From Baffinella frigidus (Eukaryota; Cryptophyceae; Cryptomonadales; Baffinellaceae), in the NCBI GenBank assembly GCA_026770585.1, contig MU647157.1, positions 16,452-26,451 of the forward strand: a DNA stretch of 10,000 nt. Reading direction: 5' to 3'. Each line of letters begins with the position of its first letter. Within the stretch, counting starts at the first letter, position 1. Under the pieces are notes generated by a model. That model had not been told where the DNA came from. It made no database searches and saw only the letters and a list, made by a program, of their open reading frames with translations. The translations under genes were made by a program, and so were the position numbers. Below are positions 1 through 5,586 of this stretch, piece by piece.

Positions 1-168
1 CTTACACCCCCCACCCTCCACCTTACAACCTACACCCTGCATCCTACGCCCTACACCCTACATCTTACACCCCACACCCCTGACCCCACACACCACACAC
101 CACACACACCCCCCCCAAACCCAGGGTTTAGGGTTACCCTACACCCTGAACCCTAACACGTTTAGGGT
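1..168. repeat. Degenerate telomere-like C-rich repeat
   Basis: The tract is built of short C-rich units (CCCTACA, CCCTGAA, CCCTAA, CTTACACC) and passes through a small CA-rich stretch at 80-112. Near 124-168 it switches strand locally, with GGGTTTAGGG followed by CCCTGAACCCTAA and TTTAGGG. The units are imperfect relatives of CCCTAAA/TTTAGGG, the telomere repeat of plants and several algal lineages. It is too degenerate to be an active telomere and is better read as subtelomeric or interstitial. No gene is seen in it. Confidence 0.7.
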
Positions 169-170
169 GT

Positions 171-325
171 TCATCCGGGGACATGTTTAATTTTAAAGAA
201 AATGGATCCCTATGTGTTCATAGGAGTTGAACGAAGGTTAATTAGGGCCTCAAGTAAATTTTGATTAGGGCCATTATCCGATTTTATAGGCCATTTTATT
301 TTAAATTAAACATGCTCCCGGATGA
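171..325. mobile_element. Hairpin element with TCATCCGGGG ends (MITE-like)
   Basis: Imperfect terminal inverted repeats of about 26 bp are visible. The left arm begins TCATCCGGGGACATGTTTAA and the right arm ends TTAAACATGCTCCCGGATGA. The interior is AT-rich and has no reading frame. The ends resemble those of the 2326-2465 element (ATCCGGGG), so the two may belong to one broad group. I could not identify a target duplication. It lies directly beside the telomere-like tract. Confidence 0.6.
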
Positions 326-330
326 GCCAA

Positions 331-537
331 TCGACGCTAGAAATGGGACTATTTTAAAACAGGGATTCGTTTACAAGTAAAGAAAAAAAAGAGGAGTGTA
401 GTAATTTTCACACAAATGGGGGCGTTTGGTCACGTTGCGGGCGGAATTCCGCCCGCAACGTGACCACGCCTGCCCGTGACTGGTACTAAATTTAACAACC
501 CCACATTTCAAATGGTCCCATTTCTAGCCTCGAGTGG
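331..537. mobile_element. Inverted-repeat element, GCTAGAAATGG family, copy 1
   Basis: Terminal inverted repeats are GCTAGAAATGGGAC at the left and GTCCCATTTCTAGC at the right; the right end continues as CTCGAGTGG. The centre holds a perfect 40-bp palindrome at 427-466 with GGAATTCC at its middle. It aligns throughout with the element at 3313-3524, sharing TGCCCGTGACTGGTACT and GTGTAGTAATTTTCA. It is non-coding and about 207 bp. The left terminus is degenerate. Confidence 0.75.
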
Positions 538-585
538 AGTGTCCGCACCCAGACGAGAACAGGGCAGAGTCCTTTGAAATTCGTA

Positions 586-822
586 TTGTAGATTTCGGGT
601 CAGCGCGGAATTTTTCGAGATCAGGTCGGGAGATCGGGGAACAAAAAAAAGTGGAAAATGTCGGTTTTGTGACATGTTACGGGTTGGGGTTGCGATCTTG
701 TCATCAAATCTATGCGTAAGATAGCATAAAACTTTTAGATGGACGTGAAAATGATCTCGATTTTTTCGATTTTCTCGACCCCCCGACCTGAAGTGAATTC
801 CGCGCTAAGCCGAAATCTACAA
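586..822. mobile_element. 237-bp TA-insertion MITE nested in a long inverted repeat
   Basis: Terminal inverted repeats start TTGTAGATTTCGG and continue through AGCGCGGAATT and CAGGTCGGG, about 45 bp with mismatches. TA flanks both ends (584-585 and 823-824). The uninterrupted partner arm of the surrounding element (1906-1929, ATGAAGATACGAATT) shows what the site looked like before insertion. This supports a TA target duplication, as in Tc1/mariner-type elements. The interior has no convincing gene; the small open frames here are fortuitous. Confidence 0.8.
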
Positions 823-931
823 TACCTTCATTTCGGTTGTGACCTCAAATTTGAATCAAACTTGGGCTCTTTTTCGACAAGTTCGGCCAATTTCGCGAAA
901 TTTCGCCACTTTTTGTTGAAAACGCAACGTT

Positions 932-967
932 TCACGAAGACACTATTTATGTCTTCGCGAAACGTAG
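932..967. repeat. Small hairpin at inner end of left long arm
   Basis: CGTTTCACGAAGAC and GTCTTCGCGAAACG form an imperfect stem with CTATTTAT-like sequence in the loop. The block ACTATTTATGTCTT recurs in the same orientation at 1786, at the inner end of the opposite arm. The inner junctions of the large element are therefore partly direct and partly inverted repeats. Confidence 0.55.
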
Positions 968-1054
968 CCCTTTTCGCACCCGGGCGTGGGCGGCGAAGAT
1001 GTTCCAGGTTTCAAACATGCCCAGACCTCCAGGTACACCCTAACCCTAAACCAT

Positions 1055-1391
1055 ACCCCTGCAGGCTCCGCCGCAGACTTAATAATTCCCCGCTCGCATC
1101 CCGAAGGGGCAGCGTTTGTACCGGGAAGGGGATGTACAATAGATGTACAGGCTGTATAACTACATACAATAGATATAGAGGCTGTATAACTACTTGTGTG
1201 GCGCTTTTTGGGTACGCAGCAGACCTGCAGGCCGCACAGTTCACAAAGTCTCCGCTCGTTTCCCGAATGGGCAGGTTTCACACTCAAAATCCCGCACACT
1301 TAAAATCCCTCCCTGTGTTTTGTACCGGGAAGTGGATTTACAATAGATGTACAGGCAGTATTACTACATACAATAGATGTACAGGCTGTAT
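1055..1391 (+). repeat. Duplicated ~160-bp segment inside the large element
   Basis: Two tandem versions are recognisable. Each begins near CTGCAGGC (about 1060 and 1224), passes through CCGCTCG...TCCCGAA...GGGCAG, then TTTGTACCGGGAAG, and ends in units of the 30-bp repeat. The second version carries an extra ~40 bp rich in CACACTTAAAATCCC. Neither version shows a credible reading frame; the long frame crossing this area is low-complexity and not conserved between the copies. Confidence 0.6.
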
Positions 1392-1549
1392 CCCTTAAGT
1401 GGCCAGTAGGCTCATACGCCCTACCGTAGGGCCCTAGGACCTGCCTAGGACCTCTTGGCCGTCAAATTTGGCGGCCTGGCCACGTAAGGGATAACTACAT
1501 ACAATAGATGTACAGGCTGTATAACTATATACAATAGATGTACAGGCTG
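1135..1549 (+). repeat. 30-bp tandem repeat, interrupted
   Basis: The unit starts TACAATAGATGTACAGGCTG and ends TATAACTACA. Units lie at 1135-1164, 1165-1194, 1339-1368, 1369-1391 plus 1493-1499 (split by an insertion), 1500-1529 and a partial 1530-1549. Units abut directly, with no unique spacers of constant length, so this is a minisatellite and not a CRISPR array. The 144-bp break between the second and third units contains the start of the larger segmental duplication. Confidence 0.8.
1392..1490. mobile_element. 99-bp CCCTTAAGTGGCC element, copy 1
   Basis: Ends are CCCTTAAGTGGCCAG and CTGGCCACGTAAGGG, flanked by AT at 1390-1391 and 1491-1492. The element splits a unit of the 30-bp array. 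The two unit halves (23 and 7 bases) add up to exactly 30 when one AT is counted once, which fixes the element limits and a 2-bp AT duplication. The interior has CTACCGTAGGGCCCTAGG and a short stem around CAAATTTG. Copies of 98 bp lie at 4206-4303 and 8923-9020. Confidence 0.85.
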
Positions 1550-1731
1550 CCGCTATCGAGGCACCCGGGGGTTACTTTAAAAGCCAGGACCGGAAATCCA
1601 GCCCCAGCTTTTCCATTTTAAAAGTCCATTTCCCTTACGATCCAGGTTCCAGTTTTTAACAGCCTTTAAAACTGTGTCCCGTCCTCGCTCGGCAACGGGT
1701 AACTGAATGTGTGGCTCGTTCTGGGGTGCAG

Positions 1732-1788
1732 GACGAGCTTGGCAACACGCCCGCGGACGTCGCCTACCTCGCCGGGTACTCCGCCACT
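1732..1788 (+). pseudogene. Ankyrin-repeat-like coding fragment
   Basis: The frame reads DELGNTPADVAYLAGYSA. It matches the general ankyrin pattern in which D-x-x-G-N-T-P-x-x-x-A starts a helix pair and a following G-Y/H closes it. Ankyrin repeats are protein-binding modules of about 33 residues; only about half of one is here. The preceding bases end GGGGTGCAG, a possible splice acceptor. The frame runs straight into the right long arm of the 541-1965 element, so this is most simply a host exon scrap carried by the element. The call rests on one short motif. Confidence 0.45.
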
Positions 1789-1965
1789 ATTTATGTCTTT
1801 GTGAAACGTTGCGTTTTTTAGCAAAAAGCGGCGAAAATTCGCGAAAGTGGCCGAACTTGTCGAAAAGAGCCCAAGTTTGAATCACATTTTGAGGGCACGT
1901 CCGAGATGAAGATACGAATTTAAAAGGACGTAGACCTGTTGGTATCCGGGTGCAGATCCCCTAAC

Positions 1966-2320
1966 CACACGGTGGGCTACGAGGGGATGTTGGGCCCATT
2001 TTGGGCCGAGTTTCCGTTACCTGATCCGTAGGAACCCCTCCTATTTCCCTACGAATTTCCTACCGTAGGGTCGTATGTCTGGAGGGAGTCCTGGGGAAGA
2101 GTCGGCTTCTGAAAGAGGGATGACTTGCCATCTGGCACCCCGCCTCCTCTGGCCTCTACTGAAAAGCTCTAGCCCGCTCTGTCCATCTAATCGTTTTAAA
2201 ACGAATTTGGGTTTAATAGTCAGCTTTTGCTAAAATATGTCAACTTTGGGTCTAAAATGTTTTTAATCCTTGGCCATATCCCCCTAAAGTTGTGGGAATT
2301 GGAGCCGTTCTCGGTCCTCC
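1966..2320. other. Non-coding stretch, no gene seen
   Basis: No reading frame with codon bias or a recognisable motif is visible on either strand. It contains CCTACCGTAGGG (2059-2070), which resembles the internal module of the small elements. It also has the palindrome CGTTTTAAAACG near 2193 and GGCACCCCGCCTCCTCTG (2134-2151), which recurs at about 2491-2508. It is probably old element debris. Confidence 0.5.
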
Positions 2321-2325
2321 CAAGC

Positions 2326-2465
2326 TTATCCGGGGAGACCTATTTTTCTTTCATTTGATGGCAATGAAAATTACTACACAAATGCTTTAATATTACTAAT
2401 AAAAACGAATTGTGTAGTAATTTTCGTTGCCACCAAATGAAAGAAAAATAGGTTTCCCCGGATAG
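2326..2465. mobile_element. 140-bp near-perfect hairpin MITE with AAGC duplication
   Basis: Arms of about 55 bp are almost perfectly complementary: TTATCCGGGGAGACCTATTT at the left and its counterpart ending CCCCGGATAG at the right. AAGC lies immediately outside both ends (2322-2325 and 2466-2469), a likely 4-bp target duplication. The nested reading TA/TA is also possible. Both arms contain GTGTAGTAATTTTC or its complement, shared with the 331-537 family. It is non-coding and the near-identity of the arms suggests a young copy. Confidence 0.8.
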
Positions 2466-2690
2466 AAGCCCCGTCGCGGTCCCAAGCACGGGCACCCCGC
2501 CTCCTCTGTCCTCCCCACCCAGGATTGTCGGGGGGGCTATTTCAAACGTTAACATTTGGGGGGAAACATTTCAAAGGTCATTTTTTTATACGAAAATGTC
2601 TCAAATGCCAGCCAATGGCTCAAATGCCAGCCACGAAATACCCCCACGAAGGATCCTGCGTGGCAAGCCCCGTCGCGGTCCCAAGCACGG
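2466..2690 (+). repeat. 26-bp direct repeat pair
   Basis: AAGCCCCGTCGCGGTCCCAA, continuing GCACGG, occurs at 2466-2491 and 2665-2690. Between the copies is a short internal tandem, CTCAAATGCCAGCCA (about 2601-2634). The first copy begins exactly at the end of the 2326-2465 element. No convincing gene occupies the interval; open frames on both strands overlap and lack motifs. Confidence 0.6.
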
Positions 2691-2812
2691 ACGCGAGAAT
2701 CACGAACCACTCGAGAATGCTGGAGGATCCTATTTATATGTGGGGTTGTAAATATTTGTACCAGGATAAGGTGTTCCAACCTCGCGCCTGTATCGTGAAG
2801 AGCTCTTGAGAT
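2691..2812. other. Non-coding stretch, no gene seen
   Basis: Mixed-composition sequence with AT-rich patches (TATTTATATG, TAAATATTTG). Open frames cross it on both strands, but I see no motif or splice pattern to support them. Confidence 0.4.
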
Positions 2813-2945
2813 CCGTTAGGTTCCTCGAGCTCCCAACATAGGCGGACACCGGAACTGGTTCTGCAGAAAGGCCATGCTTCCTGTCGGATCACATCCAGCC
2901 CCCCTACAGGGGGTACAGAGGGTCGCGGCAGAAATCAGCTAAAGG
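2813..2945 (+). mobile_element. Truncated GGTCCTTTAGG-family element
   Basis: The block from CCGTTAGGTTCC through CTCCCAACATAGGCGGACAC, CTGGTTCTGCAGAAAGGC, CGGATCACATC and GCGGCAGAAATCAGCTAAAG matches, inverted, the right and central parts of the full element at 4953-5148. The second terminal repeat is missing, so this copy is truncated or decayed. Confidence 0.7.
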
Positions 2946-3011
2946 GTAGCCACCCATTGAAAAGGAAGACCGGAGCGTTCAAGGTGGCAGCGATGGCTGT
3001 GCTGGAAGCAT

Positions 3012-3172
3012 TAATAGGGTAACGGCCTGAAAATGGGGTAGTTAGGCCTACGGGATTGCCTAGGACCTCCTACTGTAGGCCGAGACGGTCCTAGGATCCC
3101 TCGGCCTACGGTAGGAGGTCCTAGGCAATGCCGTAGGCCTAACTACCCCATTTTCAGGCCGTTAGCCTATGA
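3012..3172. mobile_element. TAATAGGGTAACGG hairpin element, copy 1
   Basis: An almost complete inverted repeat. The left arm is TAATAGGGTAACGGCCTGAA and onward through GGGGTAGTTAGGCCTACGG; the right arm mirrors it and ends GGCCGTTAGCCTATGA. GCAT lies outside both ends (3008-3011 and 3173-3176). The core is CCTAGGACCTCCTACTGTAGG paired with its complement around a GGATCC-like centre. A second copy at 8614-8785 is flanked by a different 4-mer, ACGT, which supports a real 4-bp target duplication. It has no coding capacity. Confidence 0.85.
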
Positions 3173-3235
3173 GCATAGACCGCTGCCTCCCCACCAACCA
3201 TCGTCCCCCCTAAATCCTAACCCCTACACCCGAAT

Positions 3236-3300
3236 TCTTGCGCCGTGGCAAAAGTTGACGATTTGGTAGCATTTTCGAATGTTGCCGTTGTTTCTTAAGA
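3236..3300 (+). repeat. Dispersed ~60-bp repeat, copy 1
   Basis: AAAGTTGACGATTTGGTAGC...TGTTGCCGTTGTTTC resembles 3686-3750 (AAAGTTGACGATTTAGTGCT...GTTTGCCATTGTTTC). The second copy leads into the CA/CT microsatellite; the first does not. It is non-coding. Confidence 0.55.
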
Positions 3301-3312
3301 CGCAGGACTCTA

Positions 3313-3524
3313 CCACCACTCGAGGCTAGAAATGTGACTATTTTTTATAATAAAAAATTACAAGTCATTTACAGTTGACCGCTGTGTAGTAATTTTCATT
3401 CAAATATCGCGTTTGGTCGCGTTCCTCCCGTATATATGGGAGCAACGTGACCAAGCCTGCCCGTGACTGGTACTGAACTTAAAACCCCCACATTTAAAAT
3501 ACTCCCTCTTCCAGCCTCGAGTGG
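3313..3524. mobile_element. Inverted-repeat element, GCTAGAAATGG family, copy 2
   Basis: Ends are CCACTCGAGGCTAGAA and TTCCAGCCTCGAGTGG, with TA just outside at the right (3525-3526) and at 3311-3312 at the left. It aligns along its length with 331-537. The central stem here is GGTCGCGTTCCTCCCGTATA...TATGGGAGCAACGTGACC (3415-3452). It keeps a hairpin although the stem bases differ from copy 1. It is non-coding. Confidence 0.8.
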
Positions 3525-3545
3525 TAGGCGGGTCCAGTTTGCGTC

Positions 3546-3600
3546 CGTTAGGTTATTTAGGTTTTAATTTCTCCCAACATATGCCAACGACACGCCGTTC
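3546..3600 (+). mobile_element. Degenerate GGTCCTTTAGG-family remnant
   Basis: GTTAGGTTATTTAGG followed by CTCCCAACATATGCCAACGA resembles the terminal repeat of the 4953-5148 element, with many substitutions. It is probably an old copy. Overlapping minus-strand open frames are judged fortuitous. Confidence 0.4.
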
Positions 3601-3722
3601 CGTAGAAGGGATCTGCAGAGAAAGCATTTTTGCGTTCGGGTCGCGTTGAGCTCTCCAGTGCAGAGGCTCGTGAAGAGGGGATGCAGGGTGCGAAAGTTGA
3701 CGATTTAGTGCTAGCATCGTCG

Positions 3723-3916
3723 ACGTTTGCCATTGTTTCATAACGGGCTCTCTCTCTCACACACACACACACACACTATCTCTCTCTCTCCCTCTCTCTC
3801 TCTCTCACTCGCTCTCTCTCTCTCTCTACGTTTGCCATTGTTTCATAACGGGCTCTCTCTCTCTCACACACACACACACACTCGCTCTCTCTCTCTCTCA
3901 CTCACCCTCTCTCTCT

Positions 3917-3952
<36 letters not shown>
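3723..3952 (+). repeat. CA/CT microsatellite with 105-bp tandem duplication
   Basis: Runs of (CA)n and (CT)n are preceded twice by ACGTTTGCCATTGTTTCATA (3723 and 3828), giving two units of about 105 bp. A poly-C block and a long (CT)n run end at about 3952. The open frame through it would encode only Ser-Leu and His-Thr runs and is not a gene. Confidence 0.85.
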
Positions 3953-4032
3953 CAGGTGGGGACAGTTTGCCGAAGTGCTCTCGCGCGCCTGTGGGTATCT
4001 AGGCTCCAAGGGCCCCTAAGCATGCAAGGTCA

Positions 4033-4117
4033 GGTCCTTTAGGTTCTTCGAGCTCCCAACATAGGCGGACACCGGAACTGGTTCTGCAGAAAAGCCATGC
4101 TTCCTTTCGGATCACAT
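4033..4117 (+). mobile_element. Truncated GGTCCTTTAGG-family element
   Basis: GGTCCTTTAGGTTCTTCGAG, CTCCCAACATAGGCGGACAC, then GGTTCTGCAGAAAAGCCATG and CGGATCACAT match one arm of the 4953-5148 element. Similarity stops abruptly after GGATCACAT, just before the nested hairpin at 4138. Confidence 0.7.
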
Positions 4118-4187
4118 GCGGCCTCCAGAGGAGATTAAGTGAATCTTCTGTCGAGTCCTCATAACCTTGCGTCCGTAGGTGCCCTTA

Positions 4188-4405
4188 CAGGGGTACCTCG
4201 CTTATCTCTTAAGTGACCAGTAGGCTCATACGCCCTACCGTAGGGCCCTAGGACCTGCCTAGGGCTTCCACGGGCGATTATTCACCCGTTGGTCACTTAA
4301 GGGATAAGAAACTGCCTCCCCCTAGGACCCTACAGTAGGACCATGCCTAGGGCCCTATGGCGGTCCTAGGGGGGGGGGCAGTTTCTCATGAGCGAGGTAC
4401 CCCTG
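4188..4405. mobile_element. CAGGGGTACC-family MITE, copy 1 (carries an insertion)
   Basis: Ends are CAGGGGTACCTCGCT and AGCGAGGTACCCCTG, flanked by TA at both sides (4186-4187 and 4406-4407). The interior is a C-run, CCTAGGACCCTACAGTAGG, CCTAGGGCCCTATGG, then a G-run. The left arm is split at the AT of CTCGCTCATAAG by the 98-bp element at 4206-4303; without it the copy is about 118 bp. It is non-coding, and its palindromic C-run/G-run architecture would fold into a long stem. Confidence 0.9.
4206..4303. mobile_element. 98-bp CCCTTAAGTGGCC element, copy 2
   Basis: CTCTTAAGTGACCAGTAGG at the left and GGTCACTTAAGGG at the right, with AT on each side. The interior repeats CATACGCCCTACCGTAGGG and CCTAGGACCTGCCTAGGG from copy 1. 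The known sequence of the host element (CTCGCTCATAAG) shows the intact site and again points to an AT duplication. Confidence 0.85.
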
Positions 4406-4408
4406 TAA

Positions 4409-4583
4409 GGGCCCCCCAAGGATGCAAGGTTATGAGGACTCCAAAGGAGATTCACTGAGGCCTGGGGGAATGGCTCCAAGCCATGACACGTCCCCCTACG
4501 TGTGACTCCCTTAGAGAGAGGCATGTAGAGAGGTGGAGTTGGAATCCATCCGGAAAATTCTCGTATGAGCGGCCGACACGGGG
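4409..4583. other. Spacer between elements, no gene seen
   Basis: After the outer hairpin arm ends at about 4456, only unique sequence with no supported frame is visible, up to the next element. Confidence 0.4.
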
Positions 4584-4585
4584 TA

Positions 4586-4710
4586 CAGGGGTACCTCGCT
4601 CATAAGAAACAGCCCTTCCCTAGGACCCTACAGTAGGACCATGCCTAGGGTCCTATGGTGGTCCTGGGGGGGGGGGGCTTTCTTATGGACCTATGAGCGA
4701 GGTACCCCTG
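4586..4710. mobile_element. CAGGGGTACC-family MITE, copy 2
   Basis: A full-length 125-bp copy from CAGGGGTACCTCGCTCATAA to GAGCGAGGTACCCCTG, with TA outside each end (4584-4585 and 4711-4712). The core is CCTAGGACCCTACAGTAGG, then GGACCATGCCTAGGG. The right arm has a small insertion (GGACCTATG), so the stem is imperfect. Confidence 0.9.
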
Positions 4711-4712
4711 TA

Positions 4713-4902
4713 CAGTAAGTGGCACAATGCGTAGCATGTGCGGCGCTGACGCTGGTTGTTTGGTAATGAATTATCAATCTCTCTGTCAAATGGTTTCGTG
4801 TTCTTGGAGCCCTTCCCGCCGCTTTTCGGCTGGACAATTAGTCAACCCCCCACAAAAATCCTGCACTCGACTTGTATTCTGTGTGCATAGATAGCCTCGT
4901 GC
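4713..4902. other. Unassigned stretch, possible intron of the minus-strand WD40 gene
   Basis: No motif-bearing frame is visible. It lies downstream, on the minus strand, of the GAG|GTGACC boundary at 4909/4908, so it could be the intron after the last WD40 piece seen. No acceptor-plus-exon pair could be chosen with confidence. Confidence 0.3.
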
Positions 4903-4908
4903 GGTCAC

Positions 4909-4952
4909 CTCGGCCCCGGTCTCCACGTCCCAGATCTTGACACGGACGCCGC
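4909..4952 (-). CDS. WD40-repeat fragment (C-terminal strand of a repeat)
   Basis: On the minus strand the frame reads VRVKIWDVETGAE and is followed by GTGACC, a possible splice donor. K-I-W-D-x-x-T-G is the signature end of a WD40 repeat, a blade of a beta-propeller scaffold for protein assembly. Upstream on the same strand it is cut off by the inverted-repeat element at 4953-5148, so the first half of the repeat is missing here. The same GAG|GT boundary follows the WD40 piece at 5587. This is one part of a split gene, possibly decayed. Confidence 0.6.
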
Positions 4953-5148
4953 TTTAGGTCCTTTAGGTTCTTTTAACTCCCACCATAGGCGGACACCGGA
5001 ACGTTCACTGTCTTTAGCCGGTTCCTGCCGCGATCCTCTGTACAGGGGGGCTTGATGTGATCCGAAAGGAAGCATGGCCTTTCTACAGAACCAGTTCCGG
5101 TTTCCGCCTATGTTGGGAGCTTGAAGAACCTCAAGGACCTAAAGGACC
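4953..5148. mobile_element. Full GGTCCTTTAGG-family inverted-repeat element
   Basis: The left arm TTTAGGTCCTTTAGGTTC...CTCCCACCATAGGCGGACAC pairs with the right arm GTTTCCGCCTATGTTGGGAG...AAGGACCTAAAGGACC, about 50 bp each. The middle is asymmetric and includes TACAGGGGGGCTTGATGTGA and CGAAAGGAAGCATGGCC. It separates GHSG-coding sequence (5146) from VRVKIWD-coding sequence (4947), i.e. it lies in a WD40 gene. Partial copies are at 2813-2945, 4033-4117 and, degenerate, 3546-3600. The target duplication is unclear. Confidence 0.8.
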
Positions 5149-5268
5149 CGAGTGCCCCTTGACGCGCCATTGGCTGTGCTTCACGAGCTTCAGCGGTTCC
5201 TCGTTGTAGCCCACGTGCTTCATGGTTCAGCGGCATCTGCCCGTGCAGGTATGCCCGAGAGTCTGCAC
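5146..5268 (-). CDS. Exon of the WD40 gene, start of a repeat
   Basis: From 5223 downwards the minus strand reads MKHVGYNEEPLKLVKHSQWR, then VKGHSG. Most codons end in G or C, and GHSG is the usual start of a WD40 repeat (GH dipeptide). Upstream, CGTTAGCAG at 5271 is a good acceptor, giving an exon from 5268, but the frame between 5268 and 5223 contains a TGA just before the ATG. So either the exon starts elsewhere or a frameshift exists. The frame runs into the inverted-repeat element at 5148. Confidence 0.5.
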
Positions 5269-5436
5269 CTGCTAACGAAACAGCCATCAGTAATCCACCC
5301 ACATGTCAGTCTGAGAGCCCCGTGAGTGAGCACACACCCGCCACCCCACTCAGTCGCATTCCCAAACAAAACACTCGCCAAACGCTCGCGCCCCCCCGCC
5401 TACACCCACTCATCGCACGGGCACAAGGCTGCTCAC

Positions 5437-5481
5437 CGACGTCGCAGATCTTCACGAGCATGTCACCCGAGCCGTCCGTTC
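5437..5481 (-). CDS. WD40-repeat fragment
   Basis: The minus strand encodes RTDGSGDMLVKICDVG. SGD-x-x-V-K-I-x-D is a WD40 repeat end, here with Cys in place of the usual Trp. It is followed by G|GTGAGC, a good donor; with the acceptor at 5271-5269 the intron would be about 168 nt. I see no clear acceptor upstream: the preceding bases are GGGTACG-type simple repeat. The piece may be eroded. Confidence 0.5.
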
Positions 5482-5580
5482 GGGTACGGGTACGAAGACC
5501 GGGTACGGGCACCTTACGGTAGGCAATACCGTAGGGACCTACGCAACTACCCGGATCCGTACGCAACTACCCGGATCCGT
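5478..5580 (+). repeat. GGGTACG simple repeat and 20-bp tandem duplication
   Basis: CGGGTACGGGTACG and CCGGGTACGGGC occur at 5479-5514, then CCTTACGGTAGGCAATACCG. Two exact copies of ACGCAACTACCCGGATCCGT follow at 5541-5560 and 5561-5580. On the minus strand this lies immediately after the WD40 exon boundary, so the tandem begins just inside the putative intron. Confidence 0.75.
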
Positions 5581-5586
5581 ACGCAC

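Larger units (their letters stand above)
541..1965. mobile_element. ~1.4-kb element with long terminal inverted repeats
   Basis: The left arm (about 541-585 continued at 823-960) is the reverse complement of 1785-1965. Shared blocks include the outer GCACCC, AACAGG and GTCCTTT, then AAATTCGTA, and inwards TTGGGCTCTTTTTCGACAAG and CGCAACGTTTCAC. Each arm is about 170 bp once the nested 586-822 insertion is ignored. The interior holds degenerate repeats, a 30-bp tandem array and an ankyrin-like fragment abutting the right arm. Long arms around captured host sequence suggest a Mutator-like non-autonomous element, but this is inference: no transposase frame was found and the target duplication is not clear. 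Confidence 0.6.
4138..4456. mobile_element. Outer hairpin of a three-level nested insertion
   Basis: The sequence around the CAGGGGTACC element copy is itself an inverted repeat. AGTGAATCT...GAGTCCTCATAACCTTGC...GCCCTTA (4138-4187) mirrors TAAGGGC...GCAAGGTTATGAGGACTC...AGATTCACT (4406-4456), arms about 50 bp. The inner element sits exactly at the centre, between GCCCT and AGGGC. A partial relative of one arm (GGGCCCCTAAGCATGCAAGG) lies at 4009-4028. Confidence 0.65.

Noticed and set aside
427-466. Perfect palindrome as a terminator or origin
   Set aside because: It is the centre of a repetitive element with a second copy at 3415-3452, and nothing nearby suggests a transcript end or replication gene.
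739-1398. Longest open frame of the window, 219 codons on the plus strand
   Set aside because: It crosses the boundary of a MITE, a long terminal repeat, a duplicated segment and the 30-bp array. The translation is repeat-derived, has no domain and no codon bias.
1135-1549. Possible CRISPR-like array of 30-bp repeats
   Set aside because: Units are directly adjacent with no spacers of uniform length. The only intervening sequence is a transposable element and a larger duplication, and the setting is eukaryotic.
1690-1731. Tiny intron (33 nt) before the ankyrin-like fragment
   Set aside because: GTAACT...GTGCAG fits GT-AG but is shorter than the other introns seen here, and the frame is also open straight through it.
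2329-2462. TA target duplication for the 2326-2465 hairpin
   Set aside because: TA does flank TCCGGGG on both sides, but the longer match AAGC just outside TTATCCGG/CCGGATAG explains more bases; TA is then part of the inverted repeat.
2963-3011. Possible exon fragment AFKVAAMAVLEA before the TAATAGGG element
   Set aside because: It is short, has no splice evidence and, with the element removed, meets TAG at once. Not strong enough to list as a gene.
3727-4002. Open frame through the CA/CT repeats
   Set aside because: It encodes only Ser-Leu and His-Thr runs from the microsatellite and would not be a stable gene.
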